Positions 28,590 to 37,635 of a DNA stretch of 64,000 bases are shown piece after piece. The stretch lies in assembly GCF_947489565.1 (NCBI RefSeq), contig NZ_CANLEA010000020.1, positions 1-64,000 on the forward strand. The letters run 5' to 3'. Made by a program: the position numbers and the translations under genes. The DNA comes from an uncultured Kordia sp. (GTDB lineage Bacteria; Bacteroidota; Bacteroidia; Flavobacteriales; Flavobacteriaceae). The notes under the pieces are model-generated. The model worked only from the letters and a program-made list of their open reading frames with translations. It did no database searches and was not told where the DNA came from. Each line of letters opens with the position of its first letter. Within the stretch, counting starts at the first letter, position 1.

Positions 28590-31079
28590 TCAATTCACAT
28601 CAAACTGAAAAACAGTTCCGCCTAACAAACCATTTCCATTGGTTCCTTCCAATTTTCCTAAAAAGGTAGTCTGCACATCAGAGGTATAAAAGCTTACTTC
28701 AATCTCGCCGTTTTTATTGGAGACCAAATTTGGCGCCCAAAACAAGGTTTTTCTATTGTCTGGAAACATAGCTTCATCTGGATTTTTATCGTATTGCGGA
28801 CTGTAAAATTCCTTTGCTGGATACAATCCTCGAATTTTTATAAAACGACTGTTTTTAGCACTTTCAGCTTTTGCCTTTTTGAAAATATACGTTACGTATC
28901 TGCCATCATTTAAACGATAGGTTTGGCCATCTTCAGGTTTTCTTCCCGTAGGATGGTTTCTACAATTTAAAATATTAAACTGACATACATAATCTCCGTA
29001 ATTATCGCCAAATTCTCCTTCGCTGCCACGATTTCTATGGCGTCCGCTAAAAGAATCTAAGTTCACTTCGTCCAAAAAATTGGTTTCCGTAAAACTAAAT
29101 TTAGTATCGTATGAAGATTGCTTCTTCTTTTGTATAGCCAAATCATTTTCTGGAAAAGTGAAAGTACATTCTTCCGTCATTTTTTCAATATTTTTAAAAG
29201 GATCGTTAAGTTGAATAACCACATTCTTGTTCTCAAATGGAATAAATACCAACTCTGTTCCTTGTGCTTCTTTGTATGCAGATAACGGTAAATCAAAAGA
29301 AGCCGTTATATCCGTTTTTACGCCTATTGTATAAGTTGGATATGTAACATTAACGGTTGCTTCAGGAGCATTTTGTAAAGCGCCATTGGCTAATTGTTGA
29401 AATACTTTTCCTTTGATAAATGGATCAAATTGTACGGTGTTTATTTCGTGTGAAAGTTGTTTTTTGTTCCAAACATAATTACGCCAACCTTGTGTGAGCA
29501 ATAATAAATCTAAATGTTTTTCCCTCTTTTTATTTTTCGGATTGAAATAATAACCAGCATCATACACATGACCTTTTAATTCTGAAAAGAGATAATAATG
29601 CGGAAACAACGCGTAATCATTGGTTGTATCAGCATATAAATGATCGTGTACACTCATGCTAAAATTTGCAATTGCAGGATTTTTATTTTGATCTGTCACT
29701 TCAAATTTCATAGTAACTTTGTCTTTTTGTGTAAAAGAACTTCGAGAAATTTCTTTGAGTATTACGTTTAATTTTTGATGCATATTCGCATATACCAAGC
29801 GTTCTGCCAAAGGTTGAAAATGCTCGTCAAAAATGGTGACTTCTGCAATTCCTTGTGGAAATTTGTCTAAAGGTAATCTAAAACGAACACGCTCTTTTTC
29901 TAAGGAAGCTGTTGCCATCCAATAGACCAATCCGCGATTTTGCGCTCTGATATACACTTTTTGTGACGGAATATTTTCTGATCGCGTAATGCTAAAATGT
30001 ACGTGCTTTTCATTTCTTCGGTCTACTTGCAATTTAATGCCTTCTGGTAAAATTTTAGGTACTTGAAAAATGCTATCAATTTTAGGTTCGGTTAATTTTA
30101 TGGTATATGTTTGATTTGCTTTCGGATTAAAATTAAACGTGCCCATTCCGTTATGCACAGCGGAAAATGATTGTACTTTTTTTCCGTTTTCAAACAAAAT
30201 ACCTTTTACTTCCACAGGTCGTCCACTAGGATCTAAGGCTTTAAATGCTACCGTATTTGGTAAATTCGCTACTAAACTTCCACCTTCAGGATACATTCCA
30301 AATTGAATTTCGTTCATACTTTTAAAAGGAATCTCAATACGATGAATGGCTTCTTGTCTTTTGTATTTTACACGAAGTTTAATATGTGTCGCTTTATTAC
30401 TTTTTTCGGCAGGAAAGTTAATATTGACAATTCCTTCTTCGTTTGTTTTGATTCGAGTTCGAGCTAATTTTTTCGATCCGTTATACAATTGTGCAATCAC
30501 AGTGGCATTTACATAAGGCGCGCGACCTCTGGAAAATACGGCAATTTCTGCCGCGATGTCTTCATTTCGATGGTATTCTGTTTCAGAAAACTCTGCATCA
30601 ATTAAAATCTTGGGAATGACACTTTGTTTGATCTGAATTTCTTTTACGCCAAGAAACTCTTTTGAGGTACTTTCTAAGGTGTTCTTTGTGTAAATCGCCA
30701 ATTGATACCTTCCAATATCTAAAGTTTCCTTTAAAAATAAATGTCCATTAGCAAAACCATTTGCAGCTTCGTACTTTTCATGGATAATGGTTTTATCTCC
30801 ATCTGGATGTAACTGTGTCAGTGTTACAAAAATCATCTCAGTATTCGTAGATAGCTTTAAGGTATTTCCATTTAGTAAATAAGCTTTAAACCATACGTCT
30901 TCGCCGGGTTCGTAAATATCTTTATCTGTATGAATGTAAATGTTTTCTTTGAGTTGTTGTGTCGCAATATATTCAGGATATTTAACCAAAGAATCGTTGG
31001 CAACTTCACCTAATAATTGTGAATACGAAAGAAAACTACTGAGCAGTAATAGGTAACAAATTGTAGTTTTGTAATTCAT
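28590..31079 (-). CDS. Secreted MG2-domain (alpha-2-macroglobulin-like) protein
   Basis: 829 residues with a signal peptide (TTICYLLLLSSFLSYSQ). Residues about 40-150 form an MG2 domain with the family start ENIYIHTDKDIYEPGEDVWFKAYL, followed by more MG/carboxypeptidase-regulatory beta modules. There is no thioester motif, so it is not a trapping macroglobulin. Such proteins are common in Bacteroidetes envelopes, often near TonB-dependent receptors, with structural or export-related roles that are not settled. Likely periplasmic or outer-membrane attached; monocistronic. Confidence 0.8.
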   Translation of the reverse strand: MNYKTTICYLLLLSSFLSYSQLLGEVANDSLVKYPEYIATQQLKENIYIHTDKDIYEPGEDVWFKAYLLNGNTLKLSTNTEMIFVTLTQLHPDGDKTIIHEKYEAANGFANGHLFLKETLDIGRYQLAIYTKNTLESTSKEFLGVKEIQIKQSVIPKILIDAEFSETEYHRNEDIAAEIAVFSRGRAPYVNATVIAQLYNGSKKLARTRIKTNEEGIVNINFPAEKSNKATHIKLRVKYKRQEAIHRIEIPFKSMNEIQFGMYPEGGSLVANLPNTVAFKALDPSGRPVEVKGILFENGKKVQSFSAVHNGMGTFNFNPKANQTYTIKLTEPKIDSIFQVPKILPEGIKLQVDRRNEKHVHFSITRSENIPSQKVYIRAQNRGLVYWMATASLEKERVRFRLPLDKFPQGIAEVTIFDEHFQPLAERLVYANMHQKLNVILKEISRSSFTQKDKVTMKFEVTDQNKNPAIANFSMSVHDHLYADTTNDYALFPHYYLFSELKGHVYDAGYYFNPKNKKREKHLDLLLLTQGWRNYVWNKKQLSHEINTVQFDPFIKGKVFQQLANGALQNAPEATVNVTYPTYTIGVKTDITASFDLPLSAYKEAQGTELVFIPFENKNVVIQLNDPFKNIEKMTEECTFTFPENDLAIQKKKQSSYDTKFSFTETNFLDEVNLDSFSGRHRNRGSEGEFGDNYGDYVCQFNILNCRNHPTGRKPEDGQTYRLNDGRYVTYIFKKAKAESAKNSRFIKIRGLYPAKEFYSPQYDKNPDEAMFPDNRKTLFWAPNLVSNKNGEIEVSFYTSDVQTTFLGKLEGTNGNGLLGGTVFQFDVN

Positions 31080-31163
31080 ACTTTAGTGGTATTTAATCGG
31101 TTCTTCTAAGATACGAATTTTTCTATTTTTAAAATCTAACTTTATAATATTGAGATCTTACAT

Positions 31164-31202
31164 TAAAAAAAAGTCCGCCATAATTGACGGACTTACTTTT
31201 TG
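31164..31202 (-). terminator. Terminator of the 31223 peptide gene
   Basis: AGTCCG / CGGACT around CCATAATTGA; on the minus strand it is followed by eight T. The same stem occurs at 31592-31620. Confidence 0.85.
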
Positions 31203-31222
31203 TAGGTTTTTGTATGATAGTT

Positions 31223-31456
31223 TTATCTACCATTACACCAATCTGCTTCTTTGCTTAAGCAAATAGAACCATCGTCGTGTCCGATAGTTGGAAGGTCACA
31301 TCCGTCCCATTGAGTACAAGCTGCGATTGAAACAGGAATTGTAATGGTACAAATAACTCCAAGCGTTGGAATTGTTCCTCCTTGGATACTGTTTGAACTT
31401 AAATGAGAAATTGATTTCTTGTTCAATTTTAAGTTTTTAATTTCTTTTTTCTTCAT
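31223..31456 (-). CDS. Class I lanthipeptide-like precursor, tandem copy A
   Basis: 77 residues. The leader MKKKEIKNLKLNKKSISHL has the K-LKLNKK-IS pattern of flavobacterial class I lanthipeptide-type precursors, followed by SIQGG. The core holds four cysteines and several Thr/Ser (VICTITI, ACTQWDGCDLPTIGHDDGS, ADWCNGR). It is a close paralogue of the gene at 31642 (same core with substitutions and a 4-residue insertion near PVSIAA), and the terminator is duplicated too. No LanB/LanC or exporter gene is nearby. Confidence 0.85.
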   Translation of the reverse strand: MKKKEIKNLKLNKKSISHLSSNSIQGGTIPTLGVICTITIPVSIAACTQWDGCDLPTIGHDDGSICLSKEADWCNGR

Positions 31457-31591
31457 AATGGTTGTAATTTATTGATTAATAGTAGATTAAGTTAATGAAA
31501 TATTTTTTGATTTGAAAGAAAAATACTCAAAAAGTATAAATTTTATCTTTCTTTTTAAGGAAGAGAAAAGAAGTTTTATGGAGATTCTATA

Positions 31592-31620
31592 AAAAAAGTC
31601 CGCCATAATTGACGGACTCC
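31592..31620 (-). terminator. Terminator of the 31642 peptide gene
   Basis: Same AGTCCG/CGGACT hairpin as 31164, followed on the minus strand by T7. Confidence 0.85.
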
Positions 31621-31641
31621 TCATTTTTTTTAGGATAGATT

Positions 31642-31863
31642 TTATCTACCGCCACACCAATTGGCTTCTTGACTTAGACAGTTAGAACCATCATCGTGTC
31701 CAATTGTTGGTAAGTCACATCCATTCCAGCGTGTACATACCGCGATTGATACTGTACAAATTACGCCAAGTGTTGGAATAACTCCTCCTTTAATTTCCTT
31801 GGAGTTTAGGTTTGAAATAGACTTCTTGTTTAATTGTAAACTTTTGATCTGTTGTTTTTTCAT
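31642..31863 (-). CDS. Class I lanthipeptide-like precursor, tandem copy B
   Basis: 73 residues, leader MKKQQIKSLQLNKKSISNL, IKGG boundary, then a core sharing TLGVICT, CTRWNGCDLPTIGHDDGS and WCGGR with the copy at 31223. The stop-to-stop spacing is 419 bp, and the shared ATTTGAAAGAAAA upstream (31510 and 31917 regions) shows that the whole transcription unit was duplicated. Copies differ in both leader and core, so divergence is under way. Modification is presumed, not shown. Confidence 0.85.
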   Translation of the reverse strand: MKKQQIKSLQLNKKSISNLNSKEIKGGVIPTLGVICTVSIAVCTRWNGCDLPTIGHDDGSNCLSQEANWCGGR

Positions 31864-31989
31864 AATTGTAATAATTTTTTAATTAATGATGATTTAAATT
31901 ACTACAAAAACAATTTATTTGAAAGAAAAGGATTATTCGTTTTATTAAATAAATATGTTTAATTTATAAAATAGAAAGACAATACGTTG

Positions 31990-32088
31990 CTACTTTTTTT
32001 TCTTGAAACGCTGGTAAATCAAGTTTATAAGTAAAATTATTCCAAGGGCAACGCCTACTAAAAAATGTGGAGGAAAATGATCTAACAT
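31990..32088 (-). CDS. Small single-span membrane protein
   Basis: An unlisted 32-residue ORF: MLDHFPPH, a hydrophobic span FLVGVALGIILLINLIY, then the basic tail QRFKKKK. The positive-inside arrangement and clean start and stop favour a real small membrane protein, but there is no family recognition. It lies between the tandem peptide genes and the inverted repeat at 32138-32219; no partner is evident. Confidence 0.5.
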   Translation of the reverse strand: MLDHFPPHFLVGVALGIILLINLIYQRFKKKK

Positions 32089-32137
32089 GGTTTAAAGTGT
32101 TGGTAATAGAAAGATTGTATATAGTTTAATAACTAAA

Positions 32138-32219
32138 AAATGTCAAATTGAGCGCAGTCGAGATTTAAATGAAACAAAATAGTTTTGTAAGCTTTCTAAC
32201 TGCGCTCGATTTGACATTT
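32138..32219. repeat. REP-like inverted repeat (GAGCGCAGT arms)
   Basis: AAATGTCAAATTGAGCGCAGT (32138-32158) pairs with ACTGCGCTCGATTTGACATTT (32199-32219), 21 bp with one mismatch, around a 40-bp loop. Related GCGCAGTCGAG words occur at about 21978, 24791 and, degenerate, 40554. It lies 3' of the DUF3857 operon. Confidence 0.8.
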
Positions 32220-32254
32220 GTGTTAATTTGCTTAAAATAAAAAGCTATTATTCT

Positions 32255-34204
32255 TTACTCCTTTGGATTCATCAAAATTGCAGCTTTGTTAAAGTCAGAA
32301 GCCGCATTGATCACTTCTCTAAAGCCTTCATATTCAGTAATTTCATATTCAAATTCTTTATAGAATTCTTCAATAGTAATTGTGAGTTTATTTCCGTCTA
32401 GTTTATAATTAGATTCAAACTTACATTTCTGATTTCCTTCTTCATCTAGCAATTCTTTCTTAATGATCAGCGATTCTAAGCCTTCAATTTCATAATCTGA
32501 AGGAATCGTTACTACAATTTCATAATTGTAACGATTTGGATATTGCATCTGAATTGGATTGATACGCTCGGTTTCTTGGTACAATTCACTTTGCGTTCCA
32601 ATGACTTTTCCCACCTGAAAAATATAACTCTCACCAGCTTCTTCCAATAAAGATTCAGAAGTTATGGTACTGCTTACCAAAAATGGTTTGTTGTATTCCA
32701 ATTGCAGCATTTCCTTGTTGGCAGTCTCGTATTTTTTAACCACTTTATCTTCAATTCCAGAACCTGTTAAGTAGTCTTCAAATTCTTTGACAGCTTGTTC
32801 TGGCGCTAGATTTAAGTACGCTCTGTTGTTCATTGCCCAATGTCCGTAATACTCTTGATTCTGGTTAATTTTCACATATTCCATTTCATCTTCAAAAGAA
32901 ATATTCATATTGCGCACAACACGACTATAATCTTGGTCTTTTTGTAGTATTTTATAGAAGCTGAATTGCTTTTTATTGTTCACGAAAATTCCTGTATTCC
33001 CTAAAATATTCGGCGGAATTTCACTCAAACGGTAATCCACTCTATTTGGCGTAATATAGTTGTAGGCTTCTGGAATGTAAATTAAAAATTCGCGCAAAGC
33101 TGTCGGATTAAAGAATTCAGAATCAAATTTATGCTCATATACATCTGACGTAATTACAGGCATATATTCCACTTTTGCAGCTTCTAATAAATGCGAATAT
33201 ACTTTGATGATTCCCAAATCACTTGCCGATTTATTTTTGATAATATAATCAATTTCAGAAAGTTGTGAGTTGTTGTTTTTTACAATTGTATAATTCTTCT
33301 TTACATAATCATCAATCAAATACGCTTTGGTATACGCATCTGTTTTTTGATCTTTAAGAATGCCTGCTACAATTTTTGTAATCTCAGGATTCACTTTTTC
33401 AGGAAACATTCCTTCCGTAATATTCGTCACTACATTGCTCCACAACATATCATCGGTTACTTGTGTTCCAGGACCAAAACATTGAAAAGCAACATAGATT
33501 TTATTAGAATCTGGCGTTGCGTATTCTTCTTCAATCATAGGAACAATATCTTCCAGTACCAGTTGTTTTCCTTCTCTTTTATTATACGTACGATTGTCAA
33601 AATCCGTAAAAGCATTGTATACTTTTGTACGACCAGGCAATTTTCCATAAATAAAATCGTATTCCAGCTTTTTAATCGGATAGCTTTTCTGTAATGTTTC
33701 GCGCCCAAAAGCAGAGTATTCTTTTTCCAACGTATATAAGACTTCAATTTCCGAATCCTTTTCAGCACCTTCAATAGCAAAGATTTTAAAATCGCCGTAT
33801 TCTTCTACATTTTTGACTTCTTTGATATTGTCTTTGTTCAACAAGGTCACTTTTCCATCGGGCGTAATTGTACGTGCTTTAATATCTACAATATTAATGA
33901 CATCGTACATAGAAATATACACCGTATTGTGTGTTTTAATTCCTTTTTCGTCATGTACACGTGCAATCGTATGCGTTGTTTCAAACTTTTGCAGCTCGTT
34001 GCCGAACTTTGGTACTACATATTCTACCATATATTTTTCCATGATTGCAATGGAAGATTCGTTGGCTTCTTTATCAGATAATTTGTGTAGTTTCGGTTTC
34101 TTTGCCCAATCATAATCTTTGTAGAATTGAGAAAATGCTTGTGTTGTACATAAACACAAAAGGATGACAATAACTGCTCTCATAGATGTTAATTTACTTT
34201 TCAA
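32255..34204 (-). CDS. Exported DUF3857 protein with an apparently dead transglutaminase domain
   Basis: 649 residues, signal peptide VIVILLCLCTTQAFSQ, then a DUF3857 beta domain (about 60-240) and a transglutaminase-like region near 280-390. Its partner upstream has RYGDCKD with the catalytic Cys; here the aligned segment reads NKSASDLGIIKVYSHLLEAAKV, without Cys. The domain is therefore probably non-catalytic. It overlaps the end of the upstream DUF3857 gene by 11 bp, so the two are translationally coupled and may act together in the periplasm. Confidence 0.82.
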   Translation of the reverse strand: MKSKLTSMRAVIVILLCLCTTQAFSQFYKDYDWAKKPKLHKLSDKEANESSIAIMEKYMVEYVVPKFGNELQKFETTHTIARVHDEKGIKTHNTVYISMYDVINIVDIKARTITPDGKVTLLNKDNIKEVKNVEEYGDFKIFAIEGAEKDSEIEVLYTLEKEYSAFGRETLQKSYPIKKLEYDFIYGKLPGRTKVYNAFTDFDNRTYNKREGKQLVLEDIVPMIEEEYATPDSNKIYVAFQCFGPGTQVTDDMLWSNVVTNITEGMFPEKVNPEITKIVAGILKDQKTDAYTKAYLIDDYVKKNYTIVKNNNSQLSEIDYIIKNKSASDLGIIKVYSHLLEAAKVEYMPVITSDVYEHKFDSEFFNPTALREFLIYIPEAYNYITPNRVDYRLSEIPPNILGNTGIFVNNKKQFSFYKILQKDQDYSRVVRNMNISFEDEMEYVKINQNQEYYGHWAMNNRAYLNLAPEQAVKEFEDYLTGSGIEDKVVKKYETANKEMLQLEYNKPFLVSSTITSESLLEEAGESYIFQVGKVIGTQSELYQETERINPIQMQYPNRYNYEIVVTIPSDYEIEGLESLIIKKELLDEEGNQKCKFESNYKLDGNKLTITIEEFYKEFEYEITEYEGFREVINAASDFNKAAILMNPKE

Positions 34205-36089
34205 TAATAATACTTTTTTTGTAGGCTTTTATTAATTTTTTGACAAAACTATTCCAAGCTTCAAAATCATTTTTTTCTACACGTAACGTATTGATGTAAA
34301 TGGTTTTGTGTTGAATAATTTTTCCTTCTTTTTGTTCGTAATGAATGTCAAAACCATAAGCTTTTCCGTCATATTTGATAGGTTTTGGCACCGAAGTCAC
34401 TTTGTAACCTTCAGGAACAACAAAAGTAGTTGTGTATTCCTTTTGAAACTGATGATCGATCTTTTTGGCGTATTTACGCGCTTCAATATCAATCTTTTGC
34501 TTCGATAATACGCGGTCAATATTGAGGTTTAAAATGGTCTTTGAACCAATAGTTTTCGCGTAGCTTTCAATCAATAAATCAAAAGATAGCGTCAATGTTT
34601 TATACTTTGATTCTAATGGTGAAACTTTAATATTTTGATACTTTGTTTTGTTATTACCAAGTGCCAAGGTTGTGTTTAAAAACTCTTCTTCTGTATTGTC
34701 TTTTTTCTTGTATAGATAATCTGTGACAAAATCTACTTTTTCGTATCCTGTCATAATACGTTTTTCAGAAGCTTTGATATTGCCATCTTCAAAAGTAATC
34801 GTCGTATTGATAGCAGTTTTACTCTTTTCAGAAGGTTGCACAGGCACTTTTTTAAGGACAAATTTTTCAGGAGAAATTCCAATTAAAGCTTCTTTTGTTT
34901 GCGTAAAGGAACTTGGCATTCCAAAATTGACATAACTATCGGTTCCATCAATAAAAATGGTGTCTTTATCAATCACCGTCGCAGTAATCATATGATTGTC
35001 AACCATTGGTGTTGGTACTTCGTCATACAAATACGGACGATCGCGTGTACCAATCCAAGTTCTATAAGACGGAATTCCCACACGATTCAACATTACATAC
35101 AGTAAATTTGCCATGTCTTTACAATCACCATAACGGTTTTTACAAACACTTGCAGCGCCACGCGGAATGAATCCTCCTAAACCATCTTCAAAAGCTACAT
35201 ACGTAATATTCTCTTGTACCCAATTGTAAATTGCTTCTGCTTTTTCACGATCAGTTTTATATTTTTTAGCAATATCTTCTGCGATTTGATATACTTTTTT
35301 TAAATCATTTTCATCGACTTGTTTGGCTAAAGAAGCGTACCAACTGTACAGATCGTTTACGTTGTTTAAAATTGGAATGGTTTTGTTATTTTCTTTGTAA
35401 TTTTTAATATGTAAAATGACATGTGGTAAGTGATATAATGCAGCTTCGGCATCGTCTTCCATGCTAAATTTTGCTACATTTTCCGTGGTCCATGTATAGA
35501 TATTACTGTTTTTCGTTTCTTCTTTTTGGAAATCAATTTGAATATTTTCGGTGTGAAATTCTTTATAACCAATCTCTACATTTTTAGGAAACTCAATGCG
35601 CAATACTGCTTTTTGTGTTGGCGCGTAGGTTCCAAAACGAAACAAACCTAAAAAGTGTGGTTCGCTGATGACTTCTTTATATTTTAAATCGGTAATAGCG
35701 CCTTTGGTTACTCCTGGAAAGGTGAAGTTTTTCGTTTGCTGATCGCTATAAAAAATACCATCGTCAAACTCGTGCTTTGTTTCTATATAATCAACTTCTA
35801 GCGTTTTCCCAGAAGTTGGTAAATACGTAGTAGCTTCAATATCTTCTAATTTGGTAAAACTGTCAAAATGCAGTACTTCATTCGCAAAATATAGTTTGTT
35901 AGCAGTTATATATTCTGCTTTTTCGTGAATGCTCTTTACAATATTAAAGGAACCTTTTTGCAAGTTGATTTTAATATTTTCGGTGCGTTCTAGGAAACGG
36001 AAATCTTCGTTTGTATTTTTCTGTGCCAAGCAAATATTTGCTACCAAAAACAGCAATACTACAGGGAATTTCATATATGATGTTGTCAT
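34194..36089 (-). CDS. Exported DUF3857/transglutaminase protein
   Basis: 631 residues, signal peptide VVLLFLVANICLAQ. DUF3857 domain at about 30-235, then a transglutaminase-like domain with a full triad: C323 in RYGDCKDMANLL, H366 in DNHMITA and D381 in IFIDGTDS. A DUF2569-like beta tail follows. It is the first gene of a two-gene operon with the paralogue at 32255. Such pairs are widespread in Bacteroidetes; the substrate is unknown. Confidence 0.85.
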   Translation of the reverse strand: MTTSYMKFPVVLLFLVANICLAQKNTNEDFRFLERTENIKINLQKGSFNIVKSIHEKAEYITANKLYFANEVLHFDSFTKLEDIEATTYLPTSGKTLEVDYIETKHEFDDGIFYSDQQTKNFTFPGVTKGAITDLKYKEVISEPHFLGLFRFGTYAPTQKAVLRIEFPKNVEIGYKEFHTENIQIDFQKEETKNSNIYTWTTENVAKFSMEDDAEAALYHLPHVILHIKNYKENNKTIPILNNVNDLYSWYASLAKQVDENDLKKVYQIAEDIAKKYKTDREKAEAIYNWVQENITYVAFEDGLGGFIPRGAASVCKNRYGDCKDMANLLYVMLNRVGIPSYRTWIGTRDRPYLYDEVPTPMVDNHMITATVIDKDTIFIDGTDSYVNFGMPSSFTQTKEALIGISPEKFVLKKVPVQPSEKSKTAINTTITFEDGNIKASEKRIMTGYEKVDFVTDYLYKKKDNTEEEFLNTTLALGNNKTKYQNIKVSPLESKYKTLTLSFDLLIESYAKTIGSKTILNLNIDRVLSKQKIDIEARKYAKKIDHQFQKEYTTTFVVPEGYKVTSVPKPIKYDGKAYGFDIHYEQKEGKIIQHKTIYINTLRVEKNDFEAWNSFVKKLIKAYKKSIIIEK

Positions 36090-36259
36090 AAATTACAATT
36101 TAAAATTGTTGAGGAGAAACTTACTTTATCACAAACAAATCTTCTTCAAAAATATTGTATCGCAAAAAATAAGTGTTATCCACTAAAATACTAAAAACTC
36201 TGCAAGAAATGGGCGATTTCTCGATGTGAATCTTTAATTTTATAGAACAATTAACAAAA

Positions 36260-37348
36260 ATGATTCCAAGCTTTAAAAATATTCATCTAAAGTTTAAATT
36301 AGATGGCAATTACTTCGATAGAGAAGCCTTAAAAGAAGTTGCTTACAGCTTTGTAAAAGAAGGAACATCACATGAACAAACGATGGGTAATTTTTTAATC
36401 GATTGGTTGGATGAGAAACCCTATGTAGATGTTTTTACTTCAGGTTCTACAGGGAAACCAAAGCAAATTCGTTTAGAGAAACAAGCAATGGTACATTCTG
36501 CGTTGGCAACAGGTGATTTTTTCGGAATCAAACCCGGAGCTACCGCGTTGCAATGTTTGCCTTCAAATTTTATTGCTGGAAAAATGATGTTGGTTCGCGC
36601 CATGATTTTAGGATGGTCGTTAGATTTGATAGCACCAACCTCCAATCCTTTAGAGAACCTTCAAAAAGAATATGATTTTGGTGCGATGGTTCCGTTACAA
36701 GTTGAAAATTCAATAGAAAACTTATCGCAAATTAAAACCTTAATCGTTGGTGGTGCGCCAGCTTCATCCGCTTTAATTGAACGTTTGCAAACGGTTTCTT
36801 CTAAGATATTTGCTACGTATGGAATGACAGAAACTATCACGCACATAGCGGCAAAACCATTAAATCATCTCCCGAAAGGAAAGACAGCGAATTATCAAAC
36901 GTTGCCTAAAATTCACATTAGTACAGACGATCGAAACTGTTTGGTGATTAACGCGCCAAGAATTACCAACGAGACAATTGTGACCAATGATGTGGTTGAA
37001 ATCATCTCGCAAACGAAATTCAATTGGTTAGGAAGACATGACAATGTAATTAACAGTGGCGGTATCAAACTACATCCCGAACAAATAGAGGAAAAGCTGA
37101 GTGCCTTGATCAAAACACGATTTTTTGTTGCTGCCATTGACGATGCGCAATTAGGAAAAAAGTTGGTATTGCTAGTGGAAGACACCTTAGAAAATATAAA
37201 TGTTTCTCAACTTTTACAAACCATCAAAGATTCTAAAAAGCTTTCAAAATTCGAAATCCCAAAAGCTATTTTTATAGTAAAAAACTTCTCTGAAACGAAT
37301 ACTGGAAAAGTACAACGTGTTAAAACGCTGGCTTTAGCATGTTTATAA
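36260..37348 (+). CDS. menE: o-Succinylbenzoate-CoA ligase
   Basis: An ANL-superfamily adenylating enzyme that activates OSB with CoA before MenB. 362 residues, shorter than E. coli MenE as usual in Bacteroidetes. The ATP-binding loop TSGSTGKPKQI is at 60-70, ATYGMTET near 190, WLGRHDNVINSGGIKLHPEQIE near 260 and the catalytic-lysine region NTGKVQRVKT near the end. It is separated from menC by about 10 kb of other genes. Confidence 0.94.
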   Translation: MIPSFKNIHLKFKLDGNYFDREALKEVAYSFVKEGTSHEQTMGNFLIDWLDEKPYVDVFTSGSTGKPKQIRLEKQAMVHSALATGDFFGIKPGATALQCLPSNFIAGKMMLVRAMILGWSLDLIAPTSNPLENLQKEYDFGAMVPLQVENSIENLSQIKTLIVGGAPASSALIERLQTVSSKIFATYGMTETITHIAAKPLNHLPKGKTANYQTLPKIHISTDDRNCLVINAPRITNETIVTNDVVEIISQTKFNWLGRHDNVINSGGIKLHPEQIEEKLSALIKTRFFVAAIDDAQLGKKLVLLVEDTLENINVSQLLQTIKDSKKLSKFEIPKAIFIVKNFSETNTGKVQRVKTLALACL

Positions 37349-37390
37349 ATCAAAGTTCCACTTTTGTATGAAGCTTTGACTTTCTCGATA

Positions 37391-37543
37391 TTAACCTTTA
37401 CACTCGCACGTTTCTTCATGAGTACAACACAATTGTTCGGTATTGCAAAGTTCACTACAAGGAAGAACTGGCTTTCCTTTCACACTACATTGTGGCAAAC
37501 CTCCATGTATCTTATGCATAAGGTTTGAAATTCTTTTTTTAAT
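37391..37543 (-). pseudogene. RiPP-like precursor remnant with a missing or non-standard start
   Basis: The open frame reads KKRISNLMHKIHGG, a short leader with the IS-L and GG pattern, then a core with seven cysteines (PQCSVKG, LPCSELC, QLCCTHEETCECKG) to a TAA at 37391. The codon at the expected start is ATT (37543-37541); the only in-frame ATG (37519) would leave a seven-residue leader. It is either a decaying copy or a gene using ATT or the internal ATG. It lies 3' of menE and divergent from the 37636 peptide gene. Confidence 0.6.
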
Positions 37544-37562
37544 ACTCGTAATTGTAAAAATC

Positions 37563-37587
37563 AGACTACTATCAATTTGAAAGTAGT
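37563..37587. promoter_or_regulatory. Inverted repeat upstream of the 37636 peptide gene
   Basis: GACTACT (37563-37569) and AGTAGTC (37581-37587) with an 11-bp spacer, in the short gap between the divergent 37391 remnant and the 37636 gene. Could be an operator; no regulator is assignable. Confidence 0.35.
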
Positions 37588-37635
37588 CAGATCTGTTATA
37601 AATTTTGGGTAATGTTTAATTTAAATTTTATAGTA

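Noticed and set aside
37207-37455. Minus-strand 82-codon ORF overlapping the end of menE
   Set aside because: It is in a different frame from the Cys-rich precursor remnant at 37391-37543 and overlaps menE; its sequence has no family features.
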